From NCBI GenBank assembly GCA_948474755.1, contig CAOLHI010001256.1, positions 186,001 through 250,000 on the forward strand: 64,000 bases of DNA, written 5' to 3'. Under the pieces are notes generated by a model that had not been told where the DNA came from, searched no databases, and saw nothing but the letters and a program-made list of their open reading frames with translations. The position numbers and the translations under genes are program-made. Of this stretch, positions 11,790 through 23,144 are shown in pieces (the stretch's first letter is position 1; every line of letters starts with the position of its first letter). Source of the stretch: Ctenosaura bakeri. Lineage: Eukaryota > Chordata > Lepidosauria > Squamata > Iguanidae.

Positions 11790-13150
11790 CTTTCAACCTC
11801 CATTCTCATCAATTATTCCTCCAAGTCACAGATTTAGGTTCTCTTCTTCCACTAGGACACCTGGCTGCGTGGAATTCAACTCAAGATATGTGCTTTTTCA
11901 CAGCAAGGAATAAGAGAGGCAACCATGGTCAATTTTTCCATTCCCTCTGCATTCTCCAGTGCTACCTCCTCCACTGTTTCAGAGTCTCATCCCAACACTA
12001 CAGAACAATAGGTGGGCAGTAGAGGACTATGGGGAAGTTGGAAATTAATGAAGATCACTCCCTCTTATTGATCCACCCGTGAAAATGCTGCACTGACAAC
12101 CAAAGCCTTCAAAAGGAGTATTTTAGACCACAGCTACTCAATGTGGTGATTCAGGGACCAGTGATGGTCCTCAAACCATCAGTTGCCAGTCTGCAGTGAG
12201 TTTCCAAGAAAGAAAGAAACAATTTTAGCCAATGGACACAAATATGGTACCAGTCTCTGGGAAATTAGGAGAAACAATTGCCAGTCTCGATATCAGACAG
12301 TCTGAGAAGTATTGCTTTCGACCACTAAAGGAAGACTCTGGATCTAATGCTTTAATTAACTGCTATGCTTTCTATATATTCCTGACAATAAATGAGATGG
12401 ATAGGGAAGATGACATAGCTCTAGACAAGCAAAAAGTCACTTACTGAAAACACCTGAGTAATATCCAAGAACATTACTGCTTACTCTCTGGATCAAGGAT
12501 TTTTGTGAAAAATATGTATCTAATTACCAAGCTTATTCTCTCAGACTTAAATATTATCTGAATTGCAGCCATAATAGAGTATATATTCATATAATTAATA
12601 TGCCCCAATATTCAACAGTATTCCTACTGTGATTAATAAAATAGTCCCAAATTCACTAGAGGGGAAAAAGATTATGGAAGAAATTGGGTCATATTAAAGA
12701 GACACTGCCAACTTTAAAGTGGGTCAACAAGATGGCAAGCACGCAAATATCTGCAAGACAAAAAGGAGAATGAAATGATACGAAAAAGAAAAAGGATTAA
12801 TTAACAGCATGTATGCAACTGTTGTGCTGTCCCCCAGCCCAGAATGCCTGAAAACTGTATTAAGAATTAATGATCTACACTGAAAATGTTAGCTGAATAT
12901 TTGGAAGTGAATACAATATGTAACTCATATGAAGTTTTACAACTTTCAGATGGGCACTGATTTCAGTGACACAAAAGAGTATAATCTTTTGACTTCTTCA
13001 GAATTCTTAATAAAGTTAGTGATACAAAAACTATAAGATTTTGGAAAAAGTCACAATTTTGTTTCCATGAGGTATACAGTTAAAATAATCTCAAGACTGA
13101 ATGACAACTGAATGAATTACAGATAGCCAAGCAGGCTCAGATTACACCTA
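11790..13150. other. mostly unannotated stretch
   Basis: Apart from the possible hAT-like element at 12126-12337 nothing recognisable was seen. The short frames at 11.7-12.0 kb and 12.2-12.4 kb have no family signature. Confidence 0.4.
12126..12337. mobile_element. possible hAT-like element
   Basis: GACCACAGCTACTCAATGTG at the left and a GAAGTATTGCTTTCGACCAC right end are partly inverted. The middle block ACCATCAGTTGCCAGTCTGC resembles blocks of the element at 61556. Divergence is high, so ends and class are uncertain. Confidence 0.4.
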
Positions 13151-13159
13151 TTAAAAATA

Positions 13160-13400
13160 AAAGTAATAGTATCACCTTTACCTATATCCCACTTTTTTCC
13201 TGGTAAGAACTCAAACAAGCTTACAATTAAAAAAAAGGTTAAAAATCCCAGAATACAAAAGGTAAAGCCCAAATTAAACAATCAAACAAGAATTAAAATA
13301 GTTAAAATACATAATTAGACATTCATAAATTCTACATTGTTAACAATAGCCAGCAACTTTTATCAGACAAGCCATAATCACACATCGAATGGCTATCAGA
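13160..13400 (-). repeat. possible LINE 3' remnant
   Basis: The block CTATATCCCACTTTTTTCCT followed by CAAGCTTACAATTAAAA has the look of a squamate repeat that contains TATATCCCACCTTT and CAAGGCGGCTTACAA-type blocks. It is degraded and I cannot assign the family. Confidence 0.35.
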
Positions 13401-13591
13401 ATAAAAAATTTCTTTGTCTGACTACAGAAATAAAGGAGTACTATATCTCACAGACTTTCTGAAAGCATGGAAGCCAACGGCAGCTCAGGGATCTGGTTTT
13501 CACCATGTACAAAACACAAAGGCTCCCAGACCATCATGAACAAAAATGTAGGTGTCCCCAACTTTTCAACCCTCTGCTTTTTGAGAATCCA

Positions 13592-13688
13592 CTCTTTCAG
13601 CCCTTTTCAATTACAACCAGAACCCATATATCTGACACATGGTCCACTCTTTTGACCACACATGCTAATTGAAAAGGGTTGAAAGAGC
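13592..13688. repeat. 22-bp inverted repeat with about 50-bp loop
   Basis: CTCTTTCAGCCCTTTTCAAT at 13592 pairs with ATTGAAAAGGGTTGAAAGAG ending at 13688, with one mismatch over 22 bases. The loop has no similarity that I recognise. It lies just upstream of the CR1 copy and may be a small foldback of its own. Confidence 0.7.
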
Positions 13689-13794
13689 AGATCATCAAAA
13701 ATCCCCTGTGTCCCTCCATTCCAGCAGCTCCGGCTCTCCAGCAGGACAGAAAAGGAGACACACAGGTGGGTAGAAAGGAGAACAAGCAGCAGGC

Positions 13795-15820
13795 AAAACA
13801 CTGGTGGGAATTTCATGGTCCAGAAGGTGGAAGAGACAATTTCAGATAATTTCAAGGTCCAGAAGCTGGAAGAGGCGACAAGGGGATTGGCTATTTTAGA
13901 TTTGATCCTGACCAACAGGGATGACCTAGTTGATGAGGTGGAAGTGGTGGGATCCTTAGGAAGGAGTGACCATGCTCTTTTCGAGTTTGTCATTCAGTGG
14001 GAAGGAGAAGCCAAGGGTAGCCAGACACACATTCTAAACTTTAAGAAAGCTGATTTCTCTAAACTTAGGGAGTTACTTGCTGAAATCCCATGGTCAAGAA
14101 TACTAAAAGAGAAAGGAGTTCGTGACGGGTGGGAGTTTCTTAAAAGTGAGATACTGAAGGCACAATTGAAAACTGTGCCAATAAGGAGGAAAAATGGCAG
14201 GTGTCTAAAGAAACCGGAATGGTTGACTGAAGAACTCTCAGCTGAGCTAAGTGTTAAAAGAAACATGTACAGGAAGTGGAAAAAATGGTGAAACCAGCAA
14301 AGATGAATTCAAGCAAATAGCCAGGAGATGTAGGGAGAAGGTCAGAAAAGCTAAAGTGCAGAATGAACTCAGGCTTGCCAGAAACATCAAAAACAATAAA
14401 AAGGGCTTTTTTAGATATGTCCACAGCAAAAGAAAACAAGGAAATGATAGGATCACTGGACAGAGAAGATGACCAATTAATAACAGGAAGAAGTGACAAG
14501 GCAGAACTACTCAATACCTTCTTTGCCTCAGTTTTCTCCCAAAAAGGATAGAAGTACTCAACCTGGGGCATGGGGAACAGGTGAGGAAGTGAGGGAAATG
14601 CAGCACAGAATAAGTAAAGGAATAGTACAGGAATATCTGGATAAACTAAATGAATTCAAGTCTCCAGGGCCAGATGAATTACATCCAAGGATATTAAAAG
14701 AACTGGCAAAAGTCATTTCTGAACCACTCGTAATAATCTTTCAGAACTCTTGGAGAACAGGAGAAGTCCCAGCAGAGTGGATGAGGACAAATGTCACCTC
14801 CATCTTCAAGAAGGGAAAAAAAGAGGATCCAAATAATTATTGCCCGGTCAGCCTGACATCAATACCAGGAAAGATCCTAGAACAGATGATTAAACAGTCA
14901 GTTTGTAATTACTTAGAAAGCAATGCCGTAATCACTAAAACTCAACATGGATTTCTCAGAAATAAGTCATGCCAGATTAATCTTATTTCTTTTTATGATA
15001 GGGTTACAAGCTTGATAGATGAAGGGAATGCTGTAGACGTGGCATATCTTGACTTCAGTAAGGCCTTTGACAAAGTTCCCCATGACCTTCTTGCAAAGAA
15101 GCTAGTAAAATGCGGGCTGGGCAGGGCTACTGTTAAGTAGATTTGTAACTGGTTGACTGACCAAACCCAAAGGGTGATCACCAATGGCTGCTTTTCATTC
15201 TGGAGAGAAGTGACTAGTGGGGTGCCACAGAGTTCTGTCCTGGGTCCACTGCTATTCAAAATCTCCATCAATGGCTTGGATGAAGGAGCGGAGGGCATGC
15301 TGACCAAATTTGCAGATGATACCAAATTGGGAGGGGTTGCTAATACACCAGGGGACAGGACAGGATCAAATTTCAATACGAGCTTGACAAATTGGAGAGC
15401 TGGGCCAAAACTAACAAAATGAATTTCAACAGAGACAAATGTAAAGTCCTGCACTTAGGCAGAAAAAGGGGAAGGTACAAATATAGGATCAGGGGATGCG
15501 TGGCTGGATAGCAGTATGCGTGAAAGGGATCTAGAAGTCTTGGTAGATTGCAAGCTGAACATGAGTCAGCAGTGTGATGCAGCAGCCAAGAAAGTCAAAG
15601 TGATTCTTGGTTGCATCAACAGGAGTATGGTGTCTAGATCGAGGGAGATAATGATACCACTCTATTCTGCTTTGGTTAGACCTCATTTGGAACACTGTGT
15701 CCAGTTCTGGGCACCTCAATTCAAGAAGGATGTCGACAAGCTGGAATGTGTCCAGAGGAGGGCGACCAAAATGGCGAAGGGTCTGGAAGCCATGCCCTAT
15801 GAAGAACGGCTTAGGGAGCT
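13795..15820 (+). pseudogene. CR1 LINE copy 1: broken endonuclease and reverse transcriptase
   Basis: A 5'-truncated CR1 ORF2. The frame at 13815-14291 is the C-terminal endonuclease part (LDLILTNRDDLVDEV, then GSLGRSDHALFEF) and the linker. The coding sequence then changes frame near 14285, 14470 and 14550. The reverse transcriptase is in the frame at 14493-15140, with SPGPDELHPRILKELA, FKKGKKEDPNNYCPVSLTS and the catalytic-region motif YLDFSKAFDKVPHDLL. The FADD active-site box (ADDTKLGG) is at about 15308. A stop near 15138 and further frame changes follow. The C-terminal part carries [13 protein letters not shown] at about 15680. A 36-bp tandem near-duplication sits at the 5' limit (about 13813-13875). 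A solo LTR splits the element from its 3' end. It is not functional. Confidence 0.93.
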
Positions 15821-15824
15821 GTAT
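15821..15824. repeat. target duplication GTAT (left)
   Basis: GTAT here and at 16746-16749 flanks the solo LTR exactly. It fills the gap in CR1, which reads straight through this point in the copy at 35.27 kb. Confidence 0.9.
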
Positions 15825-16745
15825 TGTTACCGTAGTTTCTAGTCCAGACTTGTGGTATATTAGATATCATCTGATATCAGGAATTTGGCCTCCACTAACC
15901 ATTCCTCTCCATGTGCTTGCAAGGCCCCCAGACAAGCACGCACACAGGCATGGCCGAAAATAGCTGAACTATTCAAAACAAATCCAGGAAGGCCAGTAAT
16001 TGCCGGACTGCAGCTTCAGGAGACCTCCAGGCAAGTACCCTTTTAAGTTCACACTATGTACACATGTTATTTACAAAAGATCCCCTGCCCCGAGCAGGCA
16101 GCTTGACTAGCCGAATACCCAACTGTCAAGCACTCCTCGTTTGCATACTGTCTGCACTATTGACAACTCTGTCATAATTCAATCATGCAAAGTGCTGACC
16201 TTTTGGAGGCCTTGTCTCCAGCCTGAAACCCATTGCTTTCCCCGGGAATGGACTAACCTACGGGCACATTTTCCCCTATAAGACCCCCTGATTTTGAGCG
16301 CTTCTTTGGATCACTCGGATCGCTGCTGGGTTCCCTTCAGCCTTGCTGCCGCTCTGTTTGCTGAGCCTTCCCCTCAGCTTCCACGTGCTGGGAATCTCCG
16401 CCCCAACTGACCTTTCTTCTGAAAATCGGGCTTCAGGATCAGGTGTAGTATTTCCCCTGAAAAATCCCTCTTAAAACCCTCTATCCAACTCCTACCTTTC
16501 TATCATTAGGTGTGCGAGAGTGTTTGCATACATACGTTTGACTGTATTTCAAAATAAAGAGAACAATTATTATTTACTTCTGCTTGATTATTGACTCGGC
16601 CTGACCCCGTAAACCTTGGGTTCAAGATTTCGCTAGGTTGCCCTGCCTCTTGCATTGCTATAGCTTGTGCTCTTGCTAATTCCCATTCCACATTGTTTGA
16701 GCACATTGAAGTGTCCCTCATGGGACCCCAAAAATCAGGGTAACA
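15825..16745 (+). mobile_element. solo LTR inside CR1 copy 1
   Basis: A 921-bp LTR with ends TGTTACC and GGTAACA, flanked by GTAT. A TATA-like CTATAAG lies at about 16276-16282 and a polyadenylation signal AATAAA at 16553-16558. After that comes a U5-like segment with CTCGGCCTGACCCCGTAAAC. The order TATA, AATAAA, U5 puts it on the plus strand. No viral coding sequence or second LTR is present, so it is a solo LTR left by recombination. A 4-bp duplication is usual for class I (gamma-like) endogenous retroviruses. It resembles the copies at 24.5, 39.2 and 62.9 kb in its ends and layout but is a different subfamily from the 24.5/62.9 pair. Confidence 0.88.
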
Positions 16746-17118
16746 GTATGTTTAGTCTGCAGAACAGAAGGTTAAGAGGAGACATGATATCCATGTTTAA
16801 ATGTTTGAAGGGATGTCATGCTGAGGAGGGAGCGGGCTTGTTCTCCACCGCTCCAGAGAGCAGGACACAGAGCAATAGATTCAAGCCGCAGGAAAGGAGA
16901 TTCCACTTGAACCTCAGGGAGAACCTCCTGATGGTCAGAGCTGTCTGGCAGTGGAATATGCTGTCTCAGAGTGTGGTGGAGTCTCTTTCTTTGGAGGTTT
17001 TTAAACGGAGGCTGGATGGCTGTCTGATGGGAATGCTTTGATGTGTGTTCCTGCATGGCAGGGGGTTGGACTGGATGGCCTCTGTGGTCTCTTCCAACTG
17101 TATGATTCTATGATTCTA
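16746..17118 (+). mobile_element. CR1 copy 1, 3' end after the LTR
   Basis: CR1 resumes exactly after the GTAT duplication with TTTAGTCTGCAGAACAGAAG. It continues through AGGGATGTCATGCTGAGGAG and the 3' segment GGTTGGACTGGATGGCCTCT and ends in the ATTCTATGATTCTATG tail. This shows the LTR landed in an already inserted CR1. Confidence 0.92.
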
Positions 17119-17559
17119 TGGTGCATCTAATAAGCTTCCACCTTCCTCCTCTCCCTGTAATTGAGGGGTTGTTCTGTGGGTGCATGTGCATGGTTGGATG
17201 TGAGAGACTAAGGCATGCTAGCTGCTGCTGGTGCGTTGTGCAGGGGAGAGAACAAGAGAGGCTTCCTAGTGCTGCTTTTCAACAAACTGGGGTACAGCCA
17301 CAGCTCCTCCACCCCACCCATGTCCCCATCTCTTAGCTTCTTGGCTGCTGAAGATACCAAAAGGAGGGTAACCCAGCCATGGTGCAAAAACAAGGAAAGA
17401 TGGGAGAAATTCAGCAATTTCTGCTTTTTGACAGTGCTCTGGTCCCTAACCTGTAGAACAAGCAAGGGACACTTGTAGAGAAGGACATGTCACTTTTTAT
17501 GTAAGAAAAGCCAAAGATTAAATTTTACACAATGCCCTTGACTAAATTCCTCAAATGCT
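17119..17559. other. unannotated stretch
   Basis: Short frames on both strands, without motifs. No feature is supported. Confidence 0.35.
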
Positions 17560-17778
17560 GTCTTGAATGTTCAACTATGACTGTTGAGAAACCAGGGTTT
17601 GAATTCCCACTCAGCCACTGAAACCCACTATGTAACCTGGGGCTAGTCACACTCTCTCAGCCTTCAAAGAAGACAATAGCAAATCCCTTCTGAATAAATC
17701 TTGCCAAGAAAACCCCAAGACAGGTTCACTTTAAGGTCACAGTAAGTCAGAAATGACTTGAAAGCACACAACAACAAA
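17560..17778 (+). mobile_element. tRNA-derived SINE, 5' degraded
   Basis: Box B region GGGTTTGAATTCCC lies at about 17597. It is followed by AACCTGGGGCTAGTCACACT, TCTTGCCAAGAAAACCCCAA, GAAATGACTTGAAAGCACAC and an AACAACAA tail. It is the same family as at 9525 on the opposite strand. The box A region is not clear. Confidence 0.7.
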
Positions 17779-17819
17779 TTCATCAAATATTAGAGGGAGG
17801 GAGAGAGAGATGGGGGACT

Positions 17820-18560
17820 GATTAAGCAGGTTTACTCAGAATGTTTATTTTGAACAATTACTTTGCATAATATTAGATTAATGGAAAATATGATTTTGCA
17901 AACACAAACATGCGCAATAAATTTTCAAATCACCTTAGAGAAAATGTACTGTGAATAAGGAATTTGGCAACGGCAAATCAAAGTAAAGTTTTAGAGAGCA
18001 TGCATCACATCCTTGGTCATACACTTTAATTCACCCTGCCTCCTGCAAGGGAAATCAACAGTCCTATCTCCTATAGTACATTTCCAAATACTCACTGTGT
18101 TCTGAAGATGCTGACAAAAGCAGCAGTGCTGCATATAAATGTGTTCTGTAATGGGCAGATGGGAATTAATTGTTCAAATGACATTAGTTTCTCTAACGAG
18201 AAAAAGCAGTGACAATTTAAGCAAAAATTACAATGTGGATTTTACAAGAAGCCAACACTATTTATCAGTATGTTTGCAGACCAAATCTGTTATATGGCAG
18301 CCAAGTGCCAAATCCTTCATTACCTTGTTTTTGATATTAAGCTTTTTCTGTGACAAGTCCCACCCATGTGTTGCTATGACATCATAGCATGGCACTGGCA
18401 AGGCTAAAATTATGTCTCGGGTGAGAAGTCTGCAAGGGTGGGGTTTGCAATATTTAAAGTGCCTTTCGTGTTTCAAGCAGCTCAGAAGGCGAACAGCAGC
18501 TGACCAAGTGTGAATGACTATCATCACCAGGAGTAAAATCCATTCCCTGTTAAGGGTTTA
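17820..18560. other. non-repeat stretch, possible conserved non-coding DNA
   Basis: Free of recognisable transposons, moderately AT-rich and rich in homeobox-type ATTA/TAAT words. A perfect 8-bp-arm palindrome TGCTATGA-CA-TCATAGCA is at 18372-18389, with a TGACATCA core like a CRE/AP-1 half-site pair. This is only a candidate for regulatory DNA; conservation cannot be judged from one sequence. Confidence 0.25.
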
Positions 18561-19696
18561 CTAATTTAAAAAAAGAAAAAGAAAGATAAGATCTAATAAA
18601 CGGCACTAGCACTATCAAGATGCTTTCATTGCTACATATAGAGTGATTTGCATTTGTGTTCCCTAGCTTTTTCACACAGAACAGTAATTGCCGGCTGTAC
18701 CTGCCATTCTCTGAATGACTGTGCCAGTGAGTAAGAAATAGGATATTTCTGACACTGTCACACTGAAGCAGCTATGTATATGGTAAGAGGTGGCAAGAAA
18801 ATATGATCTATTTATGGTGTTTTTAATTAAAATTTTGCTTAGGTACTCCTCTTGGACCAAAAAGCTTTTTTTAGGCTGAACTTACATTCATGACTTACTT
18901 AACCACCATATGAAAGAATTAAATCATAGGGAAAACACACAAGAGAAGAAATAGAAATTTCATTTTGACATCGTGTGATCAAAGCCTACTGGAAGTTTAG
19001 CCCACTACAAATGAAAACAGAAAATAAAATTATGGACTAACACAAGGAAGGACAGTATATCATAGGGCTAACACAACAGTGAAAGGGTTAAAAAGAAAGA
19101 AAATAGTTACCATAAGAAACAAAATGATGTGAAATACATTTTGGGAAGTGCTTATCACCAAAATTTATTTCTGACTAAGAAGATGGGAAAATACAAAGGC
19201 GAGGGGAAGGGGGATTCTTGAAATGAGACAACAGGAAAATAGGAAGTGCTTGTCTCTTAAAGGTTCTCTGTGCAGAGGAAGCTTTGCATTTATGGTGATT
19301 TGCTTTATACAACAGCGAAAGTGACAGGAGAGCACAATCCTATATCACAAGACAGAGGGCAGGGGAGAAATAGGAAGTTCTGTAAAACTAAACTGGGCAA
19401 ACATAAATAATAAAACCCAATCCAATGCCAGACACTTTAAAAAAATACCAGTGTAGAGAAAAGAACAAGGGGATGTACTAACAGAACACAACATATATTA
19501 CAAAGAACCTTTCATGAGCCATTTCAGCCTTCAATTTAGACAATGTGAATTGTGATGCTTTAGGCAAAGGAAGAACCTAGTCGGGTCACAGCTAGGTTCC
19601 AGCAGCAACCAAAAGATAAACAGGCCACGGGAGAATAATTAAGATACAGCCATACTTTTTAAAAAGGAAATTAGATACATAACCAGTGGCATTTTA

Positions 19697-19699
<3 letters not shown>
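18561..19699. other. unannotated stretch
   Basis: No gene or recognisable repeat seen. Confidence 0.4.

Positions 19700-19731
<32 letters not shown>
19700..19731. repeat. (TC)n microsatellite
   Basis: A CT dinucleotide run that directly abuts the tail end of a minus-strand 5S-SINE. This suggests growth from the SINE's simple-repeat tail. Confidence 0.95.
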
Positions 19732-19735
<4 letters not shown>

Positions 19736-19888
19736 GTGTCTTCAAGTTGCCAATTGACTTATGGAGGCCCTATGAATTTCATGAGGTTTTCTGGTTTTCT
19801 TAGGCAAGGAATATGCAGAGGTTGGTTTTGCCAATCCCTTCCTCTGAAATAGAGCCTACAGCACCTGGTATTCAAGGAGAATAAAACA
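19732..19888 (-). mobile_element. 5S-derived SINE, truncated
   Basis: Minus-strand body blocks are present, seen on the plus strand as TGTGTCTTCAAGTTGCCAAT, GGTTTTGCCAATCCCTTCCT and CTCTGAAATAGAGCCTACAGC. Only a few bases of the 5S part (ACCTGGTATTCAAG) remain. It is the same family as the fuller copy at 20647. Confidence 0.75.
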
Positions 19889-20646
19889 TAGCTGAGTTCT
19901 GCTTTTTTCCCTGCACTCTATCTATAAAGCAACAATAATGTGGGAAAAAATTATGCACGTTCAATGAGAGTTTGGCTGTATCTGTTCATTATGGCTATAA
20001 GAAATGAGAACATCCTAATACCAAAGGCGCTAAAAAGCAATCTCAACTTTTATAGCATTTGCTTGCTTTCCTCATCTACAATTTTCATTTTGCCATTTTC
20101 TGTTCGCCTTGCTTCTCTCCCCCCTCCCCACCCCACCCCATGGCCTGGCACAAGACAGCAAGCTGTCTGGGAAATGGATTTTTCCATCTCTTTGCTAATG
20201 TATTAATGAAGATCCTGGAACACAAGAACCCTTGTTGGCACCACAAGGCATTGCCATGACCCAAATAAGTAACAGCCACTAGGACAGATCAGAGCCACGT
20301 TACCAACTCATGATGCCCCCTCCCCCCACCAAAAAATCTCTTTCTGCATTTGGAAATTTCTTGAAAGTCTTAACTGCTGAATCCAAACCTTGTTTTGAAA
20401 ACTAAGAAGATTGTAACATTCATGGCAAAGGGGAGAATGCTGAGTTATACAGAGGCATAACAAACTCTGCCAGCTCCTGTTCCATTCGAACTGTTGCCTC
20501 ACAAAAATAAATAAATAGACCTTTTAAAATCCATGAGAGATTTAAAAAAAAAAACATACTTTCATGTTTTAAGACAGTACTATAATTAGTAGTAATCTGT
20601 TAACTAAAAGGAGCACAAGGAGTGGAAATTCTGACATCCTTAAAAA

Positions 20647-20868
20647 CCTGTGCATGTATGTGCCTTCAAGTCACCTACTGACATGGCAATCCCATGAATT
20701 TCATATGGTTTTCTTAGGTAAGGAATACTCAAGAGATGGTTTTGCCAGTTCCTTCCTCTGAAATACAGCCTACAGCACCTGGTGGTCTCCCATTCAAGTA
20801 CTAACCAGGGCTGACCCTGCTTAGCTTCTAAAATCAGATAAGATTTGGTGCTTTTAGGGTATTTAGAT
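20647..20868 (-). mobile_element. 5S rRNA-derived SINE
   Basis: On the plus strand it starts with the tail-side block GTGCCTTCAAGTCACCTACT. It then has GAATACTCAAGAGATGGTTT and CCTCTGAAATACAGCCTACA, followed by the reverse complement of 5S rRNA: CAAGTACTAACCAGGGCTGA and CTTAGCTTCTAAAATCAGAT. The whole 5S head is recognisable, so this is one of the better copies in the window. Confidence 0.82.
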
Positions 20869-20869
20869 C

Positions 20870-21584
20870 CTCCTTTAAAGACCTACATCCATGCAATTAT
20901 TTGGAGATGCTTCTGAAGGTTTGCCATATGCCAACCATGTACTAGTTTCAGCCTCCACTAAAGTCTACTGGATAACAGAAGGCAGAACAACCTGAATATA
21001 AAAGAGACAATTATTTAGCCTAACACAACTTTCTCAACTGGAATGGTTCCAAGAAAACCAGACAATTCAACATCCATTTTCCAAAAATTCCGGAATGACG
21101 GTAAGATGAGAATGGATGAAAATCAAAATGTACTGAAGCACACAATCCAAATCCCACCTGCGCAATTCCCTGCCTCCTCCCCAGCCCACCCCAAGCCCAA
21201 CTCTGGATGAGGAGATGAGGAAGCCAAATGCAGAGGTTAGGTTAAGGCTCAAAAAATTTCTCTTCTACTAGCAGGCCTGCAAACTTATTTGAACAAAGAG
21301 GGATCGTTTGGATCAGAGCTTCCCACTGTGTTAACATTCTTCCCCACCTCTCAAATACTTCCCATTGTGTGAGAATTCAAACTTTAACACAGAATTCCCA
21401 AGAACTGAACAGTACCAGAATCTGAGTGAGAGACTAAGCAGAGTAGGTGCAGGCTAGTAAGGTCAGCATCATGTAGCTTTCCAGGAAATCTGAATGACTC
21501 TTAGCTGATTTTGAGTATTCATAAACACCATGAAGTTGTCAAATGGGTGGGGAATCCAGAAAACTATGAGGATTTGGCAGGGCC
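20870..21584. other. unannotated stretch
   Basis: No gene or recognisable repeat seen. Confidence 0.4.
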
Positions 21585-21999
21585 TAAATATCTTAAGGTA
21601 CCAGATCTTGTTTGATTTTGGAAAGTACACAGTCAGCCCTGGTTAGTGCTTGGATGGGAGACCACCAACAGACGCCAGTGCTGTAGGCTATTTTACGAGC
21701 CATTTCCGCACTACAGTGTTAAACTGCTGCTATTCCACTTTCAACGCCCTGTGGAATTCTGGGGTTTGTAGTTTACTGAGACCAAAGAGCTCTTTGGCTG
21801 AGAATTTGAAGTGCCCTTCCCTAAACTACAAACCCCAGAATTCCATAGGAGGTTGATAGTGGAATAGCAGCACTTTAACACTGTAGTGCGGAAACGGTGG
21901 AGGAAGGAACTGCCAAACCACCTCTGAGTATTCCTTGCCTAAGAAAACCCTATGAAATTCATAGGGGTGCCATAAGTAGGAGAGGCACACATACACACC
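21585..21999 (+). mobile_element. 5S-derived SINE split by a MITE
   Basis: The 5S head (about 21592-21690) includes GGTTAGTGCTTGGATGGGAG, an intact 5S box C at 21651-21663. The SINE is interrupted in its GGCT(A)TTTT block at 21698 and resumes at 21900 with GAGGAAGGAACTGCCAAACC. It then has CTCTGAGTATTCCTTGCCTA and ends in ACACATACACACC. In uninterrupted copies these two halves are contiguous, which gives the insertion order: SINE first, MITE second. Confidence 0.85.
21698..21899. mobile_element. 202-bp foldback MITE inside 5S-SINE
   Basis: Ends CCATTTCCGCACTACAGTGT and, reverse-complemented, CCGTTTCCGCACTACAGTGT pair as long arms. Next inward are TATTCCACTTTCAAC, TTCTGGGGTTTGTAGTTTAC and their mirrored copies. 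It has the same length as the copy at 27092. The target duplication is not clear (ACG on the left, GAG on the right), perhaps because of drift. It is non-autonomous. Confidence 0.85.
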
Positions 22000-22551
22000 A
22001 ACAACAACAACCACATGACTGTTGCTTGCACACCTCTGCTGCAAGAAGCCCCCTACCTCACTTTCGAAAGCAGCTCTACCCTACCCACACAATGCTTTGA
22101 AAACCCACCCTACAATGCAGGGTATCTGATTTGGTTTGTTGTTGTTGGGCCGGGTCTTGAAGGCGCCAGAATCCCACATAAGCCCTGCTGGCAGCCCCAT
22201 CTGACCAACCGAGGAAACAACAGGGTCAAGCCCAGTCCGTGGACGCAAATGCCAGGCAAAAGCCCTCTCTGACTCGATATGACCTCGGTTTCACCTCCCT
22301 AATTCGTCAAGAGGAGGATAATACAGGAAAAAGAGAGAGAATTAACGCGCCAGCCGGAAGGCGTTGCGAGATAACAGGAGAAATCAAAACTGGAGCTGAA
22401 ACCCATCAGGGCGGCTGGAGGGGCGAGGAAGGAAAGAGAGGGAAACAGACGTGCTTCCAGGAGGCCCCAACCACGGACTAGAGCCGCCCCCCCCCAAATC
22501 CCGCGCTACAACTTCACTTCGAATTGACAAGGGGGGCGGGGGAGGTTGGAC
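22000..22551. other. rising-GC stretch before the CpG island
   Basis: Unique-looking sequence with increasing CpG from about 22140 onward and a poly-C run near 22490. No coding motif was seen. It may be the shore of the CpG island. Confidence 0.35.
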
Positions 22552-22554
22552 GGA

Positions 22555-22721
22555 GGCCATTTCCCCACTAGACCGTTATAGGGCTGTTATTCCACTTTCA
22601 ACATCCTATGGAGTCCCAGGGCTTTGCAGGTCAGGGAGGGGCCTCAACGGATTCCACAGGACCCTAGGATTCCATAGGATGTGGAACGATAGCAGTATAA
22701 CAACCTAGAGCGGAAAGGGCC
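22555..22721. mobile_element. 167-bp foldback MITE, TSD GGA
   Basis: Begins GGCCATTTCCCCACTAGACC and ends, reverse-complemented, GGCCCTTTCCGCTCTAGGTT. GGA at 22552-22554 is repeated at 22722-22724. The arms carry TTATTCCACTTTCAACATCC and its mirror. It is slightly shorter than the 180-bp class, with a central loss. Confidence 0.85.
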
Positions 22722-22964
22722 GGAGAGGTACGTTAGAATGTGTCCCCCCCCCTCCCCGTAATCCTGTCAGCAAACCTTCCCTCCAAAGCGCGGTTGAAAC
22801 CGAGGTCACCATGGCGAGGGAGGGAGGCCAAGCAAGGCAAAGGCAGCAACAGGTGTCTTTCCCAGCCCCGCTTGGTCCGACCATCCGGGCCCCATTTAAT
22901 TTGGGAGAGGGCTTTGGGGTTGTTTTTTAAAAAAAGGAGGGGAGGGGAGACAGGAGAAAAGAAA

Positions 22965-23144
22965 GGCCATTTCCGCACTCGCCTGTTCTAGCGCGATGAT
23001 TCCACTTTCAACCTCCTCTGGAATCCTGGGGTTTGCAGTTTCGGGAGGGGCCGGCCGGCCCCTCCCGAAACTGCAAACCCCAGGATTCCAGAGGAGGTTG
23101 AAAGTGGAATCATCGCGCTAGAACAGGCGAGTGCGGAAATGGCC
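22965..23144. mobile_element. perfect 180-bp palindromic MITE, TSD AAA
   Basis: The 90-bp left arm is, base for base, the reverse complement of the 90-bp right arm, with the centre between 23054 and 23055 inside CCGGCCGG. The ends are GGCCATTTCCGCACTCGCCT. AAA at 22962-22964 is repeated at 23145-23147, a 3-bp target duplication. It has no coding capacity, and frames reading through it are artefacts. It sits at the left edge of the CpG island and adds CpG-rich sequence of its own. Perfect arms imply recent insertion or recent arm-to-arm correction. Confidence 0.93.
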
